Origin: Chloroflexota bacterium
Lineage (GTDB): Bacteria > Chloroflexota > Anaerolineae > Promineifilales > Promineifilaceae
Direction of reading: 5' to 3'
Length of the DNA stretch: 12,731 bases
Assembly (NCBI GenBank): GCA_963169155.1
Contig: CAUJGI010000350.1
Coordinates: 1-12,731 of the forward strand
Part shown: positions 5,897-12,731 of the stretch, piece by piece
How positions within the stretch are numbered: position 1 is the stretch's first letter
Layout of the letters: every line of letters begins with the position of its first letter
Made by a program: the position numbers and the translations under genes
Notes under the pieces: model-generated
Database searches by the model: none
Told to the model about the DNA's origin: nothing
Seen by the model: the letters and a program-made list of their open reading frames with translations, nothing else

Positions 5897-8800
5897 ATGT
5901 TCAAAAAACTTGTATCCAAATTTATGGGTGATCCCAACCAAAAAATAATCGAGAGCCTGAAACCCATCTCGCAGGCAGTGGCTGACCTGGAGCCAACCTT
6001 GCCGCAACTGTCTGGCGATGAGATGCGGGCAAAAACGGCCGAACTCAAAGATCGGTACGCCCAGGGTGAATCCCTGGAAGCGTTGCTGCCTGAAGCTTTT
6101 GCCCTGGTGCGTGAGGCTTCCGTGCGCTCAACCGGCCTGCGCCATTACGATGTGCAGATCATGGGTGGTATCCTGCTGCATCGCGGCGAAGTGGTGGAGA
6201 TGCGTACCGGTGAAGGCAAAACGTTGGTCGGAACGCTGCCGCTGTTCCTTAATGCACTGACCGGCCAGGGTGTGCACCTGGTGACGGTGAACGAATATCT
6301 GGCCCGCCGTGACGGTGGCTGGATGGGTAAAATCTTCCACACCCTTGGCCTGACCGTGGGCTGTATCGGCCCGCAGAAATTTTCGGCCTTGTACGACCCT
6401 GATTACGTGAACCCCGGCGCCGAACTCGAAGACGAGCGCCTGGTCCATTGGCGTCCCAGCACGCGCAAACAGGCTTACCTGGCCGACATTACCTACGGTA
6501 TCAGCAGCGAGTTTGGCTTTGATTACCTGCGTGATAACATGACCACCAACCGCGACAAGCTGGTGCAGCGCGATCTTGTCTACGCCATCATCGACGAAGT
6601 GGACAACGTGTTGATCGATGAAGCCCGGACGCCGCTTATCATTTCTGGCCCGGCGGATCGCTCCGGCAAGGAGTACAGCCGCTTTGCTGAGTATGTGCGC
6701 CGCCTCAAGCGCAATACAGCCGAAGAAGAGGAAGAACCCAACGGCGACTACGATCTGGATGAAAAAAGCCGCTCCATTAGCCTGACCGAGATGGGCATCG
6801 CCGAAATCGAGCAGCGCATCCCGGAAATCGACCCCGACGCGGGCGATAGCCTCTACGACCCCCGTTTTTACCATCTGACCTACTATCTGGATAACGCGCT
6901 GAAGGCGCAGTACCTCTACAAACGAGACGTACAGTACGTGGTGCAAAACGGCGAAGTCATCATCGTCGATGATTTTACTGGTCGTTTGATGGCGGGACGA
7001 CGCTACTCTGAGGGTTTGCACGAGGCAATTGAGGCCAAGGAAGGGGTGCAGATCAAGCGGGAGACAGTGACGGTGGCCACCATCACCCTGCAAAATTACT
7101 TCCGCCTCTTTGAAAAGCTGGCCGGTATGACCGGTACTGCCCTCACCGACGCCGAGGAGTTCGACAAGATTTATGAACTGGGCGTGACGCCGCTGCCCAC
7201 CAACGTGCAGTACATCGTGGACAATAATTTGATGGGGTTGGTGGAGAAAAAGGAAAAGGTTGAAAACGCGGAACAGGTTGTTTATGTAGATCCGAACACC
7301 AACAAGCCACGTTTTTACAAACGTTTGGACCATGCCGACCAGATTTACGGCAATGAAGGGGCTAAGGACCAGGCGATCATTCGCGAGGTAAAGCGGGTGG
7401 TGGCAATGGGACGGCCGGTTTTGGTGGGCACTACCTCCGTGGAGCATTCTGAAACGATTGATCGGCTGCTCACCGAGGCCAAAATTGCGCACACAGTGCT
7501 GAATGCCAAGATTCATCAGTCGGAAGCGCTGATTGTGGCCCAGGCGGGGCGTAAGGGGGCAGTGACCATCTCCACCAACATGGCTGGTCGTGGTACCGAC
7601 ATTTTGTTGGGTGGCAACCCGGAGGGCATGGCGGCTGAATTGTTGGAACGGGAGATGTTTAAACGGCCGTTGCTCACCCAGCTCATCTTCAAATACCTGG
7701 AAGAAGGCGAAGATGCGGCCAAAGAGTACACCAGCCGCAACAGCAAGCTTGATGCCGATCTGATGCCGTGGATCATTTCTGAAAAAGCCCGGCTGGATGA
7801 AGCCCTGGTTGAAATCGAGGAGGTGCAGGTCATTGGTTATCTCACCCGGGTGCTGGGTGAATCTTATGAACTGGGCTACAACGAAATTCGCCAGGCGCTG
7901 CGCCTGGTGACCAGCGGCAGCCTGGGTGAGGCGCGCGAATACCTGGAAGATCTGGACAAGGACGTATCCCTGGTTGAGGAAGCTATCCGGCTGCGCGATC
8001 TGTTTATGGGGTATCAGCGTGTTCAGGGCGACAATGGCTTGTTGGCTCAATTCCTGGCTGAAATCCTGTTTGAGCAGCATTACAATGCTCGCGCCGCGCT
8101 GATTCGCGCCGTGCTGGGCAATGATAAGGCTGAAGCTGCTAAAGTGGTGCAGACTGTCCCAGGTATTTCCGAGAAATGGATCCAAAAGATTGATGATCTC
8201 CGAAAGCAAACGGAGCGGGAGCGCCGTGAAGTTTGGGAGCTGGGTGGCCTGCATGTCATCGGTTCCGAACGGCATGAATCTCGCCGTATCGACAACCAGC
8301 TGCGTGGTCGGGCCGCCCGCCAGGGTGACCCAGGTTCCTCCCGCTTCTTCCTCTCCCTGGAAGACGATTTGATGCGCCGATTTGGCGGTGAACGGCTCAA
8401 GACCTGGATGTCTAAAGGGCTGCTGTCCAATATTCCTGATGACATGCCGCTGGAGTTTGGCGTGCTGGATCGAATGATTGAAAGTGCCCAGGAGCGCGTC
8501 GAAGGCTACAACTTCGACATCCGCAAAAACATCGTGGAATATGACGACGTAATGAACCGCCAGCGCATGGCCACCTACAACGAACGGCGAGCTATTCTGC
8601 TGGGTGAAGGGGTTGATTACGACCAACGAATTGACGATGCTTTTGCCACGGCCATTGCTCAGCTGGTTGAAAACTACGTTGAAAATTATGCAGCCTATGT
8701 ACGCGGTGAAATTGAGCGCGTTGTGGCCGAATTCACTACAGAAGCTACCGAGGATATTAACATCGGCGCGCTGGTGGCTCGTCTGCGTGGGCTGCTGCCC

Positions 8801-9853
8801 GACATTGTGAACCTGGACAAGGCTGAATTGGGGGACATGTCCAGCGACAAGCTGATTGAGCGGCTGATGATTTTGGTGTACGAAAACGAAGAAAACGGGG
8901 CCAATATCTACCAGCTGCTGCGGGCAATGGGCCGCTTCTTACCCCTGCTGCCACCCATTCCAAACCTGGGCAGCCTGGCTTCGCGCAAATCGGGGCAGCT
9001 TCAGGCCAAAGAAAACATTCGCCGCGACTATGTGGCTAGTGTGCAAAACTTTTACAATGAGTTTGTGGCTGATCATGTGGAGATGGCGGCAGCAGAGCGG
9101 GATCGCATCTGGCAAGAGTCAGAAGATCAGTTAAACCAGGCGTTTGGCCAGTTTTCGGTTGACAACCTGGCGTTGAAAACGGCCGAATACCGCCAGAACC
9201 GTTTTTCCACCCAGGCCAATGCCGCTTTGCGCAACCTGCTGCTGGAAACTCTGTCGGCTCTAGATGGTGACCAGCTGGAAGTTGCCTTGAAGGCGTACGT
9301 GAGCAAGCAGCAAGAAAAGTGGCGCAACCAGATTGGTGAAGAGGAGTACCGCAATTTCCAGCGGCTGCTGCTGCTCAACTCCATCGACCGCGAATGGCGT
9401 GACTACCTGACGGCCGCTGATGATCTCCGGCGCGAAATTGGCCTGGAAGCAGTGGGACAGCGTGACCCGAAAGTGCAGTACAAAATCCGCTCGGCGCAAA
9501 TGTTTAACGACATGCGCAACAACATAGAGCAAAACATCGTGGAGCGCTTCTTCTTCCAGGTGGAGCAGCACCGGGCTTTTGTTCAGCAGCAGGAGGCCGA
9601 AATCGCCTACCAGACCCAGGCGCGGGATGCCGGTTACCAGGTGGTCAAGCGGGAAAAAGGGCGCGGTGTTGAGCTGCGGCGAGACATGCCAAAAGTGGGG
9701 CGTAATGATCCATGTCCGTGCGGCAGCGGCAAGAAGTACAAACATTGCCATATGAAGGAAGAAATAGCCGCATCGACCAATACCAGTACCAGCGCGAACG
9801 GACGGCCGTCGGGCACCCCCACGTCTTCAGGTAAAAAACGGCGGCGACGCTAA
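5897..9853 (+). CDS. secA: Preprotein translocase ATPase SecA, enlarged form
   Basis: SecA drives Sec-dependent export through SecYEG by ATP hydrolysis at the membrane. Walker A MRTGEGKT lies at residues 102-109 and Walker B DEVD at 233-236. The helicase segment NMAGRGTDILLGGNPE starts at 561, GGLHVIGSERHESRRIDNQ at 783, and motif VI LRGRAARQGD ends at 811. A C-terminal zinc site has Cys1273, Cys1275, Cys1284 and His1285. A short basic tail ends GKKRRRR. The product is 1318 residues, against about 840-900 in Bacillus subtilis and Escherichia coli. The extra length is mainly in two places: about 170-200 residues between 577 and 782 in NBD2, and about 145 residues in the helical scaffold region between YDDV (about 882-885) and LNSIDREWRDYL (about 1160). 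Motif VI has Ala807 where Gly is usual. ATG 5897 gives the typical SecA N-terminus MFKKLVSKFMG; an in-frame TTG at 5864 is less likely. All core motifs are intact, so it should be functional. Confidence 0.97.
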   Translation: MFKKLVSKFMGDPNQKIIESLKPISQAVADLEPTLPQLSGDEMRAKTAELKDRYAQGESLEALLPEAFALVREASVRSTGLRHYDVQIMGGILLHRGEVVEMRTGEGKTLVGTLPLFLNALTGQGVHLVTVNEYLARRDGGWMGKIFHTLGLTVGCIGPQKFSALYDPDYVNPGAELEDERLVHWRPSTRKQAYLADITYGISSEFGFDYLRDNMTTNRDKLVQRDLVYAIIDEVDNVLIDEARTPLIISGPADRSGKEYSRFAEYVRRLKRNTAEEEEEPNGDYDLDEKSRSISLTEMGIAEIEQRIPEIDPDAGDSLYDPRFYHLTYYLDNALKAQYLYKRDVQYVVQNGEVIIVDDFTGRLMAGRRYSEGLHEAIEAKEGVQIKRETVTVATITLQNYFRLFEKLAGMTGTALTDAEEFDKIYELGVTPLPTNVQYIVDNNLMGLVEKKEKVENAEQVVYVDPNTNKPRFYKRLDHADQIYGNEGAKDQAIIREVKRVVAMGRPVLVGTTSVEHSETIDRLLTEAKIAHTVLNAKIHQSEALIVAQAGRKGAVTISTNMAGRGTDILLGGNPEGMAAELLEREMFKRPLLTQLIFKYLEEGEDAAKEYTSRNSKLDADLMPWIISEKARLDEALVEIEEVQVIGYLTRVLGESYELGYNEIRQALRLVTSGSLGEAREYLEDLDKDVSLVEEAIRLRDLFMGYQRVQGDNGLLAQFLAEILFEQHYNARAALIRAVLGNDKAEAAKVVQTVPGISEKWIQKIDDLRKQTERERREVWELGGLHVIGSERHESRRIDNQLRGRAARQGDPGSSRFFLSLEDDLMRRFGGERLKTWMSKGLLSNIPDDMPLEFGVLDRMIESAQERVEGYNFDIRKNIVEYDDVMNRQRMATYNERRAILLGEGVDYDQRIDDAFATAIAQLVENYVENYAAYVRGEIERVVAEFTTEATEDINIGALVARLRGLLPDIVNLDKAELGDMSSDKLIERLMILVYENEENGANIYQLLRAMGRFLPLLPPIPNLGSLASRKSGQLQAKENIRRDYVASVQNFYNEFVADHVEMAAAERDRIWQESEDQLNQAFGQFSVDNLALKTAEYRQNRFSTQANAALRNLLLETLSALDGDQLEVALKAYVSKQQEKWRNQIGEEEYRNFQRLLLLNSIDREWRDYLTAADDLRREIGLEAVGQRDPKVQYKIRSAQMFNDMRNNIEQNIVERFFFQVEQHRAFVQQQEAEIAYQTQARDAGYQVVKREKGRGVELRRDMPKVGRNDPCPCGSGKKYKHCHMKEEIAASTNTSTSANGRPSGTPTSSGKKRRRR

Positions 9854-9875
9854 ATGCCCACCCGCTCGCTCTCGT

Positions 9876-9927
9876 ACAGTCCGGCGCAAATCTACATGAC
9901 GTTGTTATGTCGAGTTCGCCGGACTGT
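9876..9927. terminator. Stem-loop 22 nt after secA, possible terminator
   Basis: Perfect 11-bp arms ACAGTCCGGCG (9876-9886) and CGCCGGACTGT (9917-9927) enclose a 30-nt loop that contains a smaller stem (ACAT/ATGT). Only TTTAAG follows, so the U tract is short. It is the best placed candidate for secA transcription end, but it could be a REP-like element. Confidence 0.45.
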
Positions 9928-9930
9928 TTA

Positions 9931-9981
9931 AGTATTGCGTCCGCATTATTAACCTAAGGCGAACTTTCGTGGCGCAATACT
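9931..9981. repeat. Second stem-loop in the post-secA spacer
   Basis: Perfect 9-bp arms AGTATTGCG (9931-9939) and CGCAATACT (9973-9981) enclose a 33-nt loop. It starts three bases after the first stem ends, so the two could stack in one RNA. Confidence 0.5.
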
Positions 9982-10088
9982 CGTTAGACGGAAATACAGA
10001 GATTCATGCGACAGTACGTTCGTTTGATAACTTTTTACGTCTCTTTCACCGCGGATAATTGACGACTTTTCTAAAACATGGTTACATG

Positions 10089-10146
10089 TTGTGGTGTTTA
10101 CGGGCACACTTTTTTTTGACAGCCAAATGTGCCCGAAACACCACAA
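10089..10146. repeat. Very stable 19-bp hairpin with a single bulge before the GAF gene
   Basis: Arm 10089-10108 pairs with 10128-10146 over 19 bp with only A10100 bulged. The 19-nt loop contains eight T residues and a TTGACA. It ends about 40 nt before the ATG at 10186. A weaker alternative 4-bp stem (GTGT 10094-10097 with ACAC 10106-10109) directly precedes the T run and would mimic a terminator. It may be a leader structure, a foldback element remnant or a small RNA part. Confidence 0.6.
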
Positions 10147-10185
10147 TTTATCTATCCTTACCTGAGATTTTAGACTGATTGGCCT

Positions 10186-12731
10186 ATGCCCCACCGTAAC
10201 GATCAGCTTCAAGCCCTTAACGCTCTGCAACAAAATTTACAGACAGCCGCTTCTTGGGACGCTGTTCACTCTCTGTTACACCCCTTCGCGACACAGCGTC
10301 TGGCGGCAGAATCGGTGCTGTTGGTACCAACGGCCGAAAATCTAGAAAACGCCTGGCCTGTGGCGCAAACTGGCTTTGCCCTCCAATTTGCCCCGACCCC
10401 AATAAATTCAGACCTTGCCGCGCTGCTGGCTTCTTTGTTAGCGCTCTCGCCGTTCCTCCAGGAGCAGCATTCACTTTCCGCCGCCCAGCAGAGCCTGCTG
10501 GGGCAGATCAGTGAGGCAATCATTGATCAGCAGCAGTTTGATTTGATCACCGGGCGCATTGCGGCGGCTTTTGTCGATGCATTTCCGGGCTGCCAGGCCC
10601 GGCTGGTTTTGTGTGAAAACGGCAGCCAGAAGCTGGCCCTGCACACCTGCTTTGGCCCAGCCGAAGGTTGGCTGCCGGTTAATGCAGACAGCCACTTGCA
10701 AAACGCCTCGGAAATGAAGCTCCTGCCGCAGGCGCGCCAGCTTATCCTGCCCATCAGGACCGGGCAGCGCCACACCTGCGCCATTTTGCAGGTGATGGGT
10801 GAATCGGTGGAGGTGGTGCGGTGGGAAACGGCCGTGTTCTCCCTCTTAGCTGGCTATATTGGCGTGGCGCTCAGCTACCGCCAGCTGGCGCAGCAGGCGT
10901 GGCAGCGGGCGCACCAGCTGGAAACGATCTATCACGTTACTGAATCGGTGCGGGTGCTGAAGCCCCTACAGCAAACCATGCAGGAAATTCATGACCAGCT
11001 GCTGCATATTTTTTCGCCGCCTACCTGCTACATTGCCCTGGTTGATCCCAACGAGGACATTATCGAATTCCCCTGTGTCTTGGAAAATCGCCAGCGTATT
11101 ACCCGCCAACCCATTCCGCTAAGCGACAAAGACAGCCTGGTGGCCTGGGTCATCAACAACAATGTGCCCTTTGCTACCGACAACTGGCCGCAGGATGAAA
11201 AGCCGGTACCGGGGATAAACGGGGACGGACAGCCGCAGTCGATCATTTGTGTGCCGATGCGGCTGCACGGTGAGGTGCTGGGCGCTATTTCGATCCAGAG
11301 TGACGTGCCCCATGCCTTCGACGCATCTGATTTTCAGACGTTAACGGCCGTTGCCGCCCACGTCACTGTCATCATCAAAAATGCCCGGCTCTTTACCCAA
11401 ACCCGTGAGTTGGTGGACCGTGGCGCGCATGATTATCAGACGGCCGTTGCCCTGCGCCAGGCCATTGCCGTGATTAGCACCTCGCTGCAGGCGGAATCCG
11501 TGGTCAATCATCTCCTGTTGGCTTTGGGCAATGTAGTCTCCTACAACAACGCCTTTGCCTTCCTCCTCACCGAGGGTGAGCTGAAGCTCGTGGCCAGCCG
11601 CGATTTTTACGATCGGCCGGAGGAACTCACCCTGGATGAAGCCGGACAGGCCTGGCGTGGTCATCCGCTTGTGCAAAGCATTGTCGGCAGAGAAGAACTC
11701 ATCCGCATCGATGACGTTCGCGCCGATGCGCGCTGGCAGCCCGTTCCCCACACCGAAAACACCCGCTCCTGGATGGGTGTTCCCCTGTCGGCGGGCGGCG
11801 TTTTGCTAGGCATTCTGATTTTCGACAGCCAGATTGCCAGTGCTTTTGACCAGCGAGTGGAGTGGTTGGCCTCGACCCTGGCTGCCCATGCCTCGGTGGC
11901 CATCCAAAACGCCATGCTGTTCCAGCAAACCGAGCAGCAGCTGGCTGAACTCAGCACACTTTACCAGGCCAGCGCGACAATGACGGCTAATCTCGACCAG
12001 GATTTTGTGCTGCAAACCGTCGTCTCCGAGATGGTACGTGCGCTGCAGGTAGACAGCTGCACGATTTTTGTCTGGGATCAGGATTATCAGAGCCTCTACC
12101 CGGCCGCCCACAAAAACCAGGCCTACATCAAACATCTGGCCCCAGAGGAAGATGAACAGCTGGTGGGTTTGGGCAGCATTAAAAACCTGGCATCCTACAG
12201 CGTGGTGCAGCGCGTGTTTGAGACGCAGCAGATTGAAAATTTGCGGAGTGATCAGGCTGAGAAGGGTGATGGCCAGGAGATGCTGCAAGCCGCTGGGCTG
12301 CAATCGGTGATTTTGGTGCCCCTGGTACGCCGGAACAAGGTGCTCGGCCTGCTGGCGCTGGGCGATTTAACCGAAGCCAAGCAGTACACCCAGGGGCAGC
12401 TGCGTCTGGCGCAAAATCTGGCCGGGCAGGCGGCGGTGGCCATCGAGCACGCCCATTTGTTTAGCCAGGCGCAGCGTCGTATTGATGAATTGTCCACTTT
12501 CCATGACATCGTTTTGCGACTTAACGAGCCATTGAAGCTAAACGTGGTGTTGGACACAATTACCGAATCGGCTTTGAAGCTGATCCCTGCATCCAACCTG
12601 CATATCTTTTTGTACGATTCAGAAACGCAAACGTTTTCCAAAGGATCGGCGCTATGGCGCGACGGCCGTCGCACGGCCGCCGTGCCCAAGCTTCGTCCGG
12701 CCGGTACCGGTCTCACCGCCACCGTGGTGCT
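10186..12731 (+). CDS. Multi-GAF sensor protein (3' end beyond window)
   Basis: The frame is open from ATG 10186 to the last base without a stop, giving at least 848 residues. After a divergent N-terminal segment (about 1-110, perhaps a decayed GAF), GAF-like domains lie at about 118-235, 246-405, 426-585 and 586-765. A fifth begins at about 766. Each has an L-x-x-I-x-x-A-type entry helix, a beta-sheet core, a V(P/L)-(L/M)...G-x-L-x(3) strand pair (for example VLGAISI and VLGLLAL), and an exit helix such as AVAAHVTVIIKNARLF or LAGQAAVAIEHAHLF. GAF domains bind small ligands or chromophores and pass signals along coiled-coil helices. The output domain (histidine kinase, GGDEF, cyclase or phosphatase) must lie downstream and cannot be named. 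No membrane segment or signal peptide is seen, so it is probably cytosolic. No Shine-Dalgarno precedes the ATG; initiation may be unusual or lie at a later codon. Confidence 0.85.
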   Translation, partial: MPHRNDQLQALNALQQNLQTAASWDAVHSLLHPFATQRLAAESVLLVPTAENLENAWPVAQTGFALQFAPTPINSDLAALLASLLALSPFLQEQHSLSAAQQSLLGQISEAIIDQQQFDLITGRIAAAFVDAFPGCQARLVLCENGSQKLALHTCFGPAEGWLPVNADSHLQNASEMKLLPQARQLILPIRTGQRHTCAILQVMGESVEVVRWETAVFSLLAGYIGVALSYRQLAQQAWQRAHQLETIYHVTESVRVLKPLQQTMQEIHDQLLHIFSPPTCYIALVDPNEDIIEFPCVLENRQRITRQPIPLSDKDSLVAWVINNNVPFATDNWPQDEKPVPGINGDGQPQSIICVPMRLHGEVLGAISIQSDVPHAFDASDFQTLTAVAAHVTVIIKNARLFTQTRELVDRGAHDYQTAVALRQAIAVISTSLQAESVVNHLLLALGNVVSYNNAFAFLLTEGELKLVASRDFYDRPEELTLDEAGQAWRGHPLVQSIVGREELIRIDDVRADARWQPVPHTENTRSWMGVPLSAGGVLLGILIFDSQIASAFDQRVEWLASTLAAHASVAIQNAMLFQQTEQQLAELSTLYQASATMTANLDQDFVLQTVVSEMVRALQVDSCTIFVWDQDYQSLYPAAHKNQAYIKHLAPEEDEQLVGLGSIKNLASYSVVQRVFETQQIENLRSDQAEKGDGQEMLQAAGLQSVILVPLVRRNKVLGLLALGDLTEAKQYTQGQLRLAQNLAGQAAVAIEHAHLFSQAQRRIDELSTFHDIVLRLNEPLKLNVVLDTITESALKLIPASNLHIFLYDSETQTFSKGSALWRDGRRTAAVPKLRPAGTGLTATVV

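Larger units (their letters stand above)
9854..10185. other. AT-richer, structured intergenic spacer after secA
   Basis: This 332-bp gap is visibly richer in A and T than the genes on either side. It holds three long stem-loops, listed separately. Between them, at about 9985-10075, lies unstructured sequence with T runs. No tRNA, known RNA or protein gene is recognised. An 8-T run (10110-10117) falls in the loop of the third stem. No Shine-Dalgarno precedes the ATG at 10186. The spacer may hold the secA terminator, a long structured leader of the GAF gene, or an untyped small RNA. Confidence 0.5.
1..12731. repeat. Highly iterated palindrome ACGGCCGT, 16 copies
   Basis: Exact copies start at 15, 1141, 1515, 1944, 2583, 2883, 3183, 4732, 4765, 5804, 7663, 9802, 10828, 11344, 11440 and 12662. 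Five of them extend to AACGGCCGTT. By base composition roughly 0.3 copies would be expected in this length. Fourteen are in genes, in different codon frames (mostly read as Thr-Ala-Val, but also as Gly-Arg and Arg-Pro), and two are intergenic. The signal is therefore at the DNA level. Confidence 0.85.

Noticed and set aside
6128..8626. Very long antisense open frame (832 codons) on the minus strand inside secA
   Set aside because: It lies entirely within the strongly conserved secA coding sequence, has no recognisable domain and is explained by codon bias of a GC-rich gene leaving few stops on the opposite strand.
9949..10233. Minus-strand 94-codon frame in the post-secA spacer
   Set aside because: It would start with TTG inside the GAF gene, has no Shine-Dalgarno, no recognisable family, and spans two hairpins.

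Overview
The window looks like a chromosomal segment of an uncultured Chloroflexota bacterium, probably related to Anaerolineae. This is inferred from gene style, not from a marker gene. The pointers are a GC-rich genome, a secreted SH3b-repeat protein with a Thr/Pro linker, a very long SecA with extra helical domains, a large multi-GAF sensor, and a heavily over-used 8-bp palindrome (ACGGCCGT, 16 copies). No rRNA, tRNA, CRISPR array, integrase or transposase is visible.

Layout. Positions 1-434 hold the C-terminal end of an ABC-3 family metal-ion permease (Zn/Mn/Fe type). A 294-bp gap follows. It contains a dispersed-type inverted repeat and a 159-bp foldback whose right arm carries the promoter and a possible operator of the next gene, a Fur-family metalloregulator (729-1166). 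A strong bidirectional terminator (1264-1298) separates fur from a convergent gene for an exported protein with six SH3b repeats (1316-3001, minus strand). Its start is fixed by a near-perfect Shine-Dalgarno and a sigma70-type promoter.

The divergent spacer 3002-3394 holds a second foldback (208 bp) and the two opposed promoters. Rightward from it runs a compact cluster. It starts with a stand-alone B12-binding subunit of an acyl-CoA mutase (3395-3814), then its G-protein chaperone MeaB (3811-4815, overlapping by 4 nt), then a PRPP synthetase (4831-5778, 15 nt downstream), and finally secA (5897-9853) with its own candidate extended -10 promoter. The first two genes serve the adenosylcobalamin methylmalonyl-CoA mutase pathway; the catalytic large subunit is not in the window. 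Prs and SecA are housekeeping functions.

After secA comes a 332-bp AT-richer spacer with three strong stem-loops. The last gene (10186 to the window end) is an open reading frame with no stop that encodes a cytosolic-looking protein with four GAF domains and the start of a fifth. Its output domain lies beyond the window.

I see no complete, clearly novel multi-gene system. The most interesting signals are the iterated palindrome, the two foldback elements in promoter regions, the twice-expanded SecA, and the structured spacer before the GAF gene.
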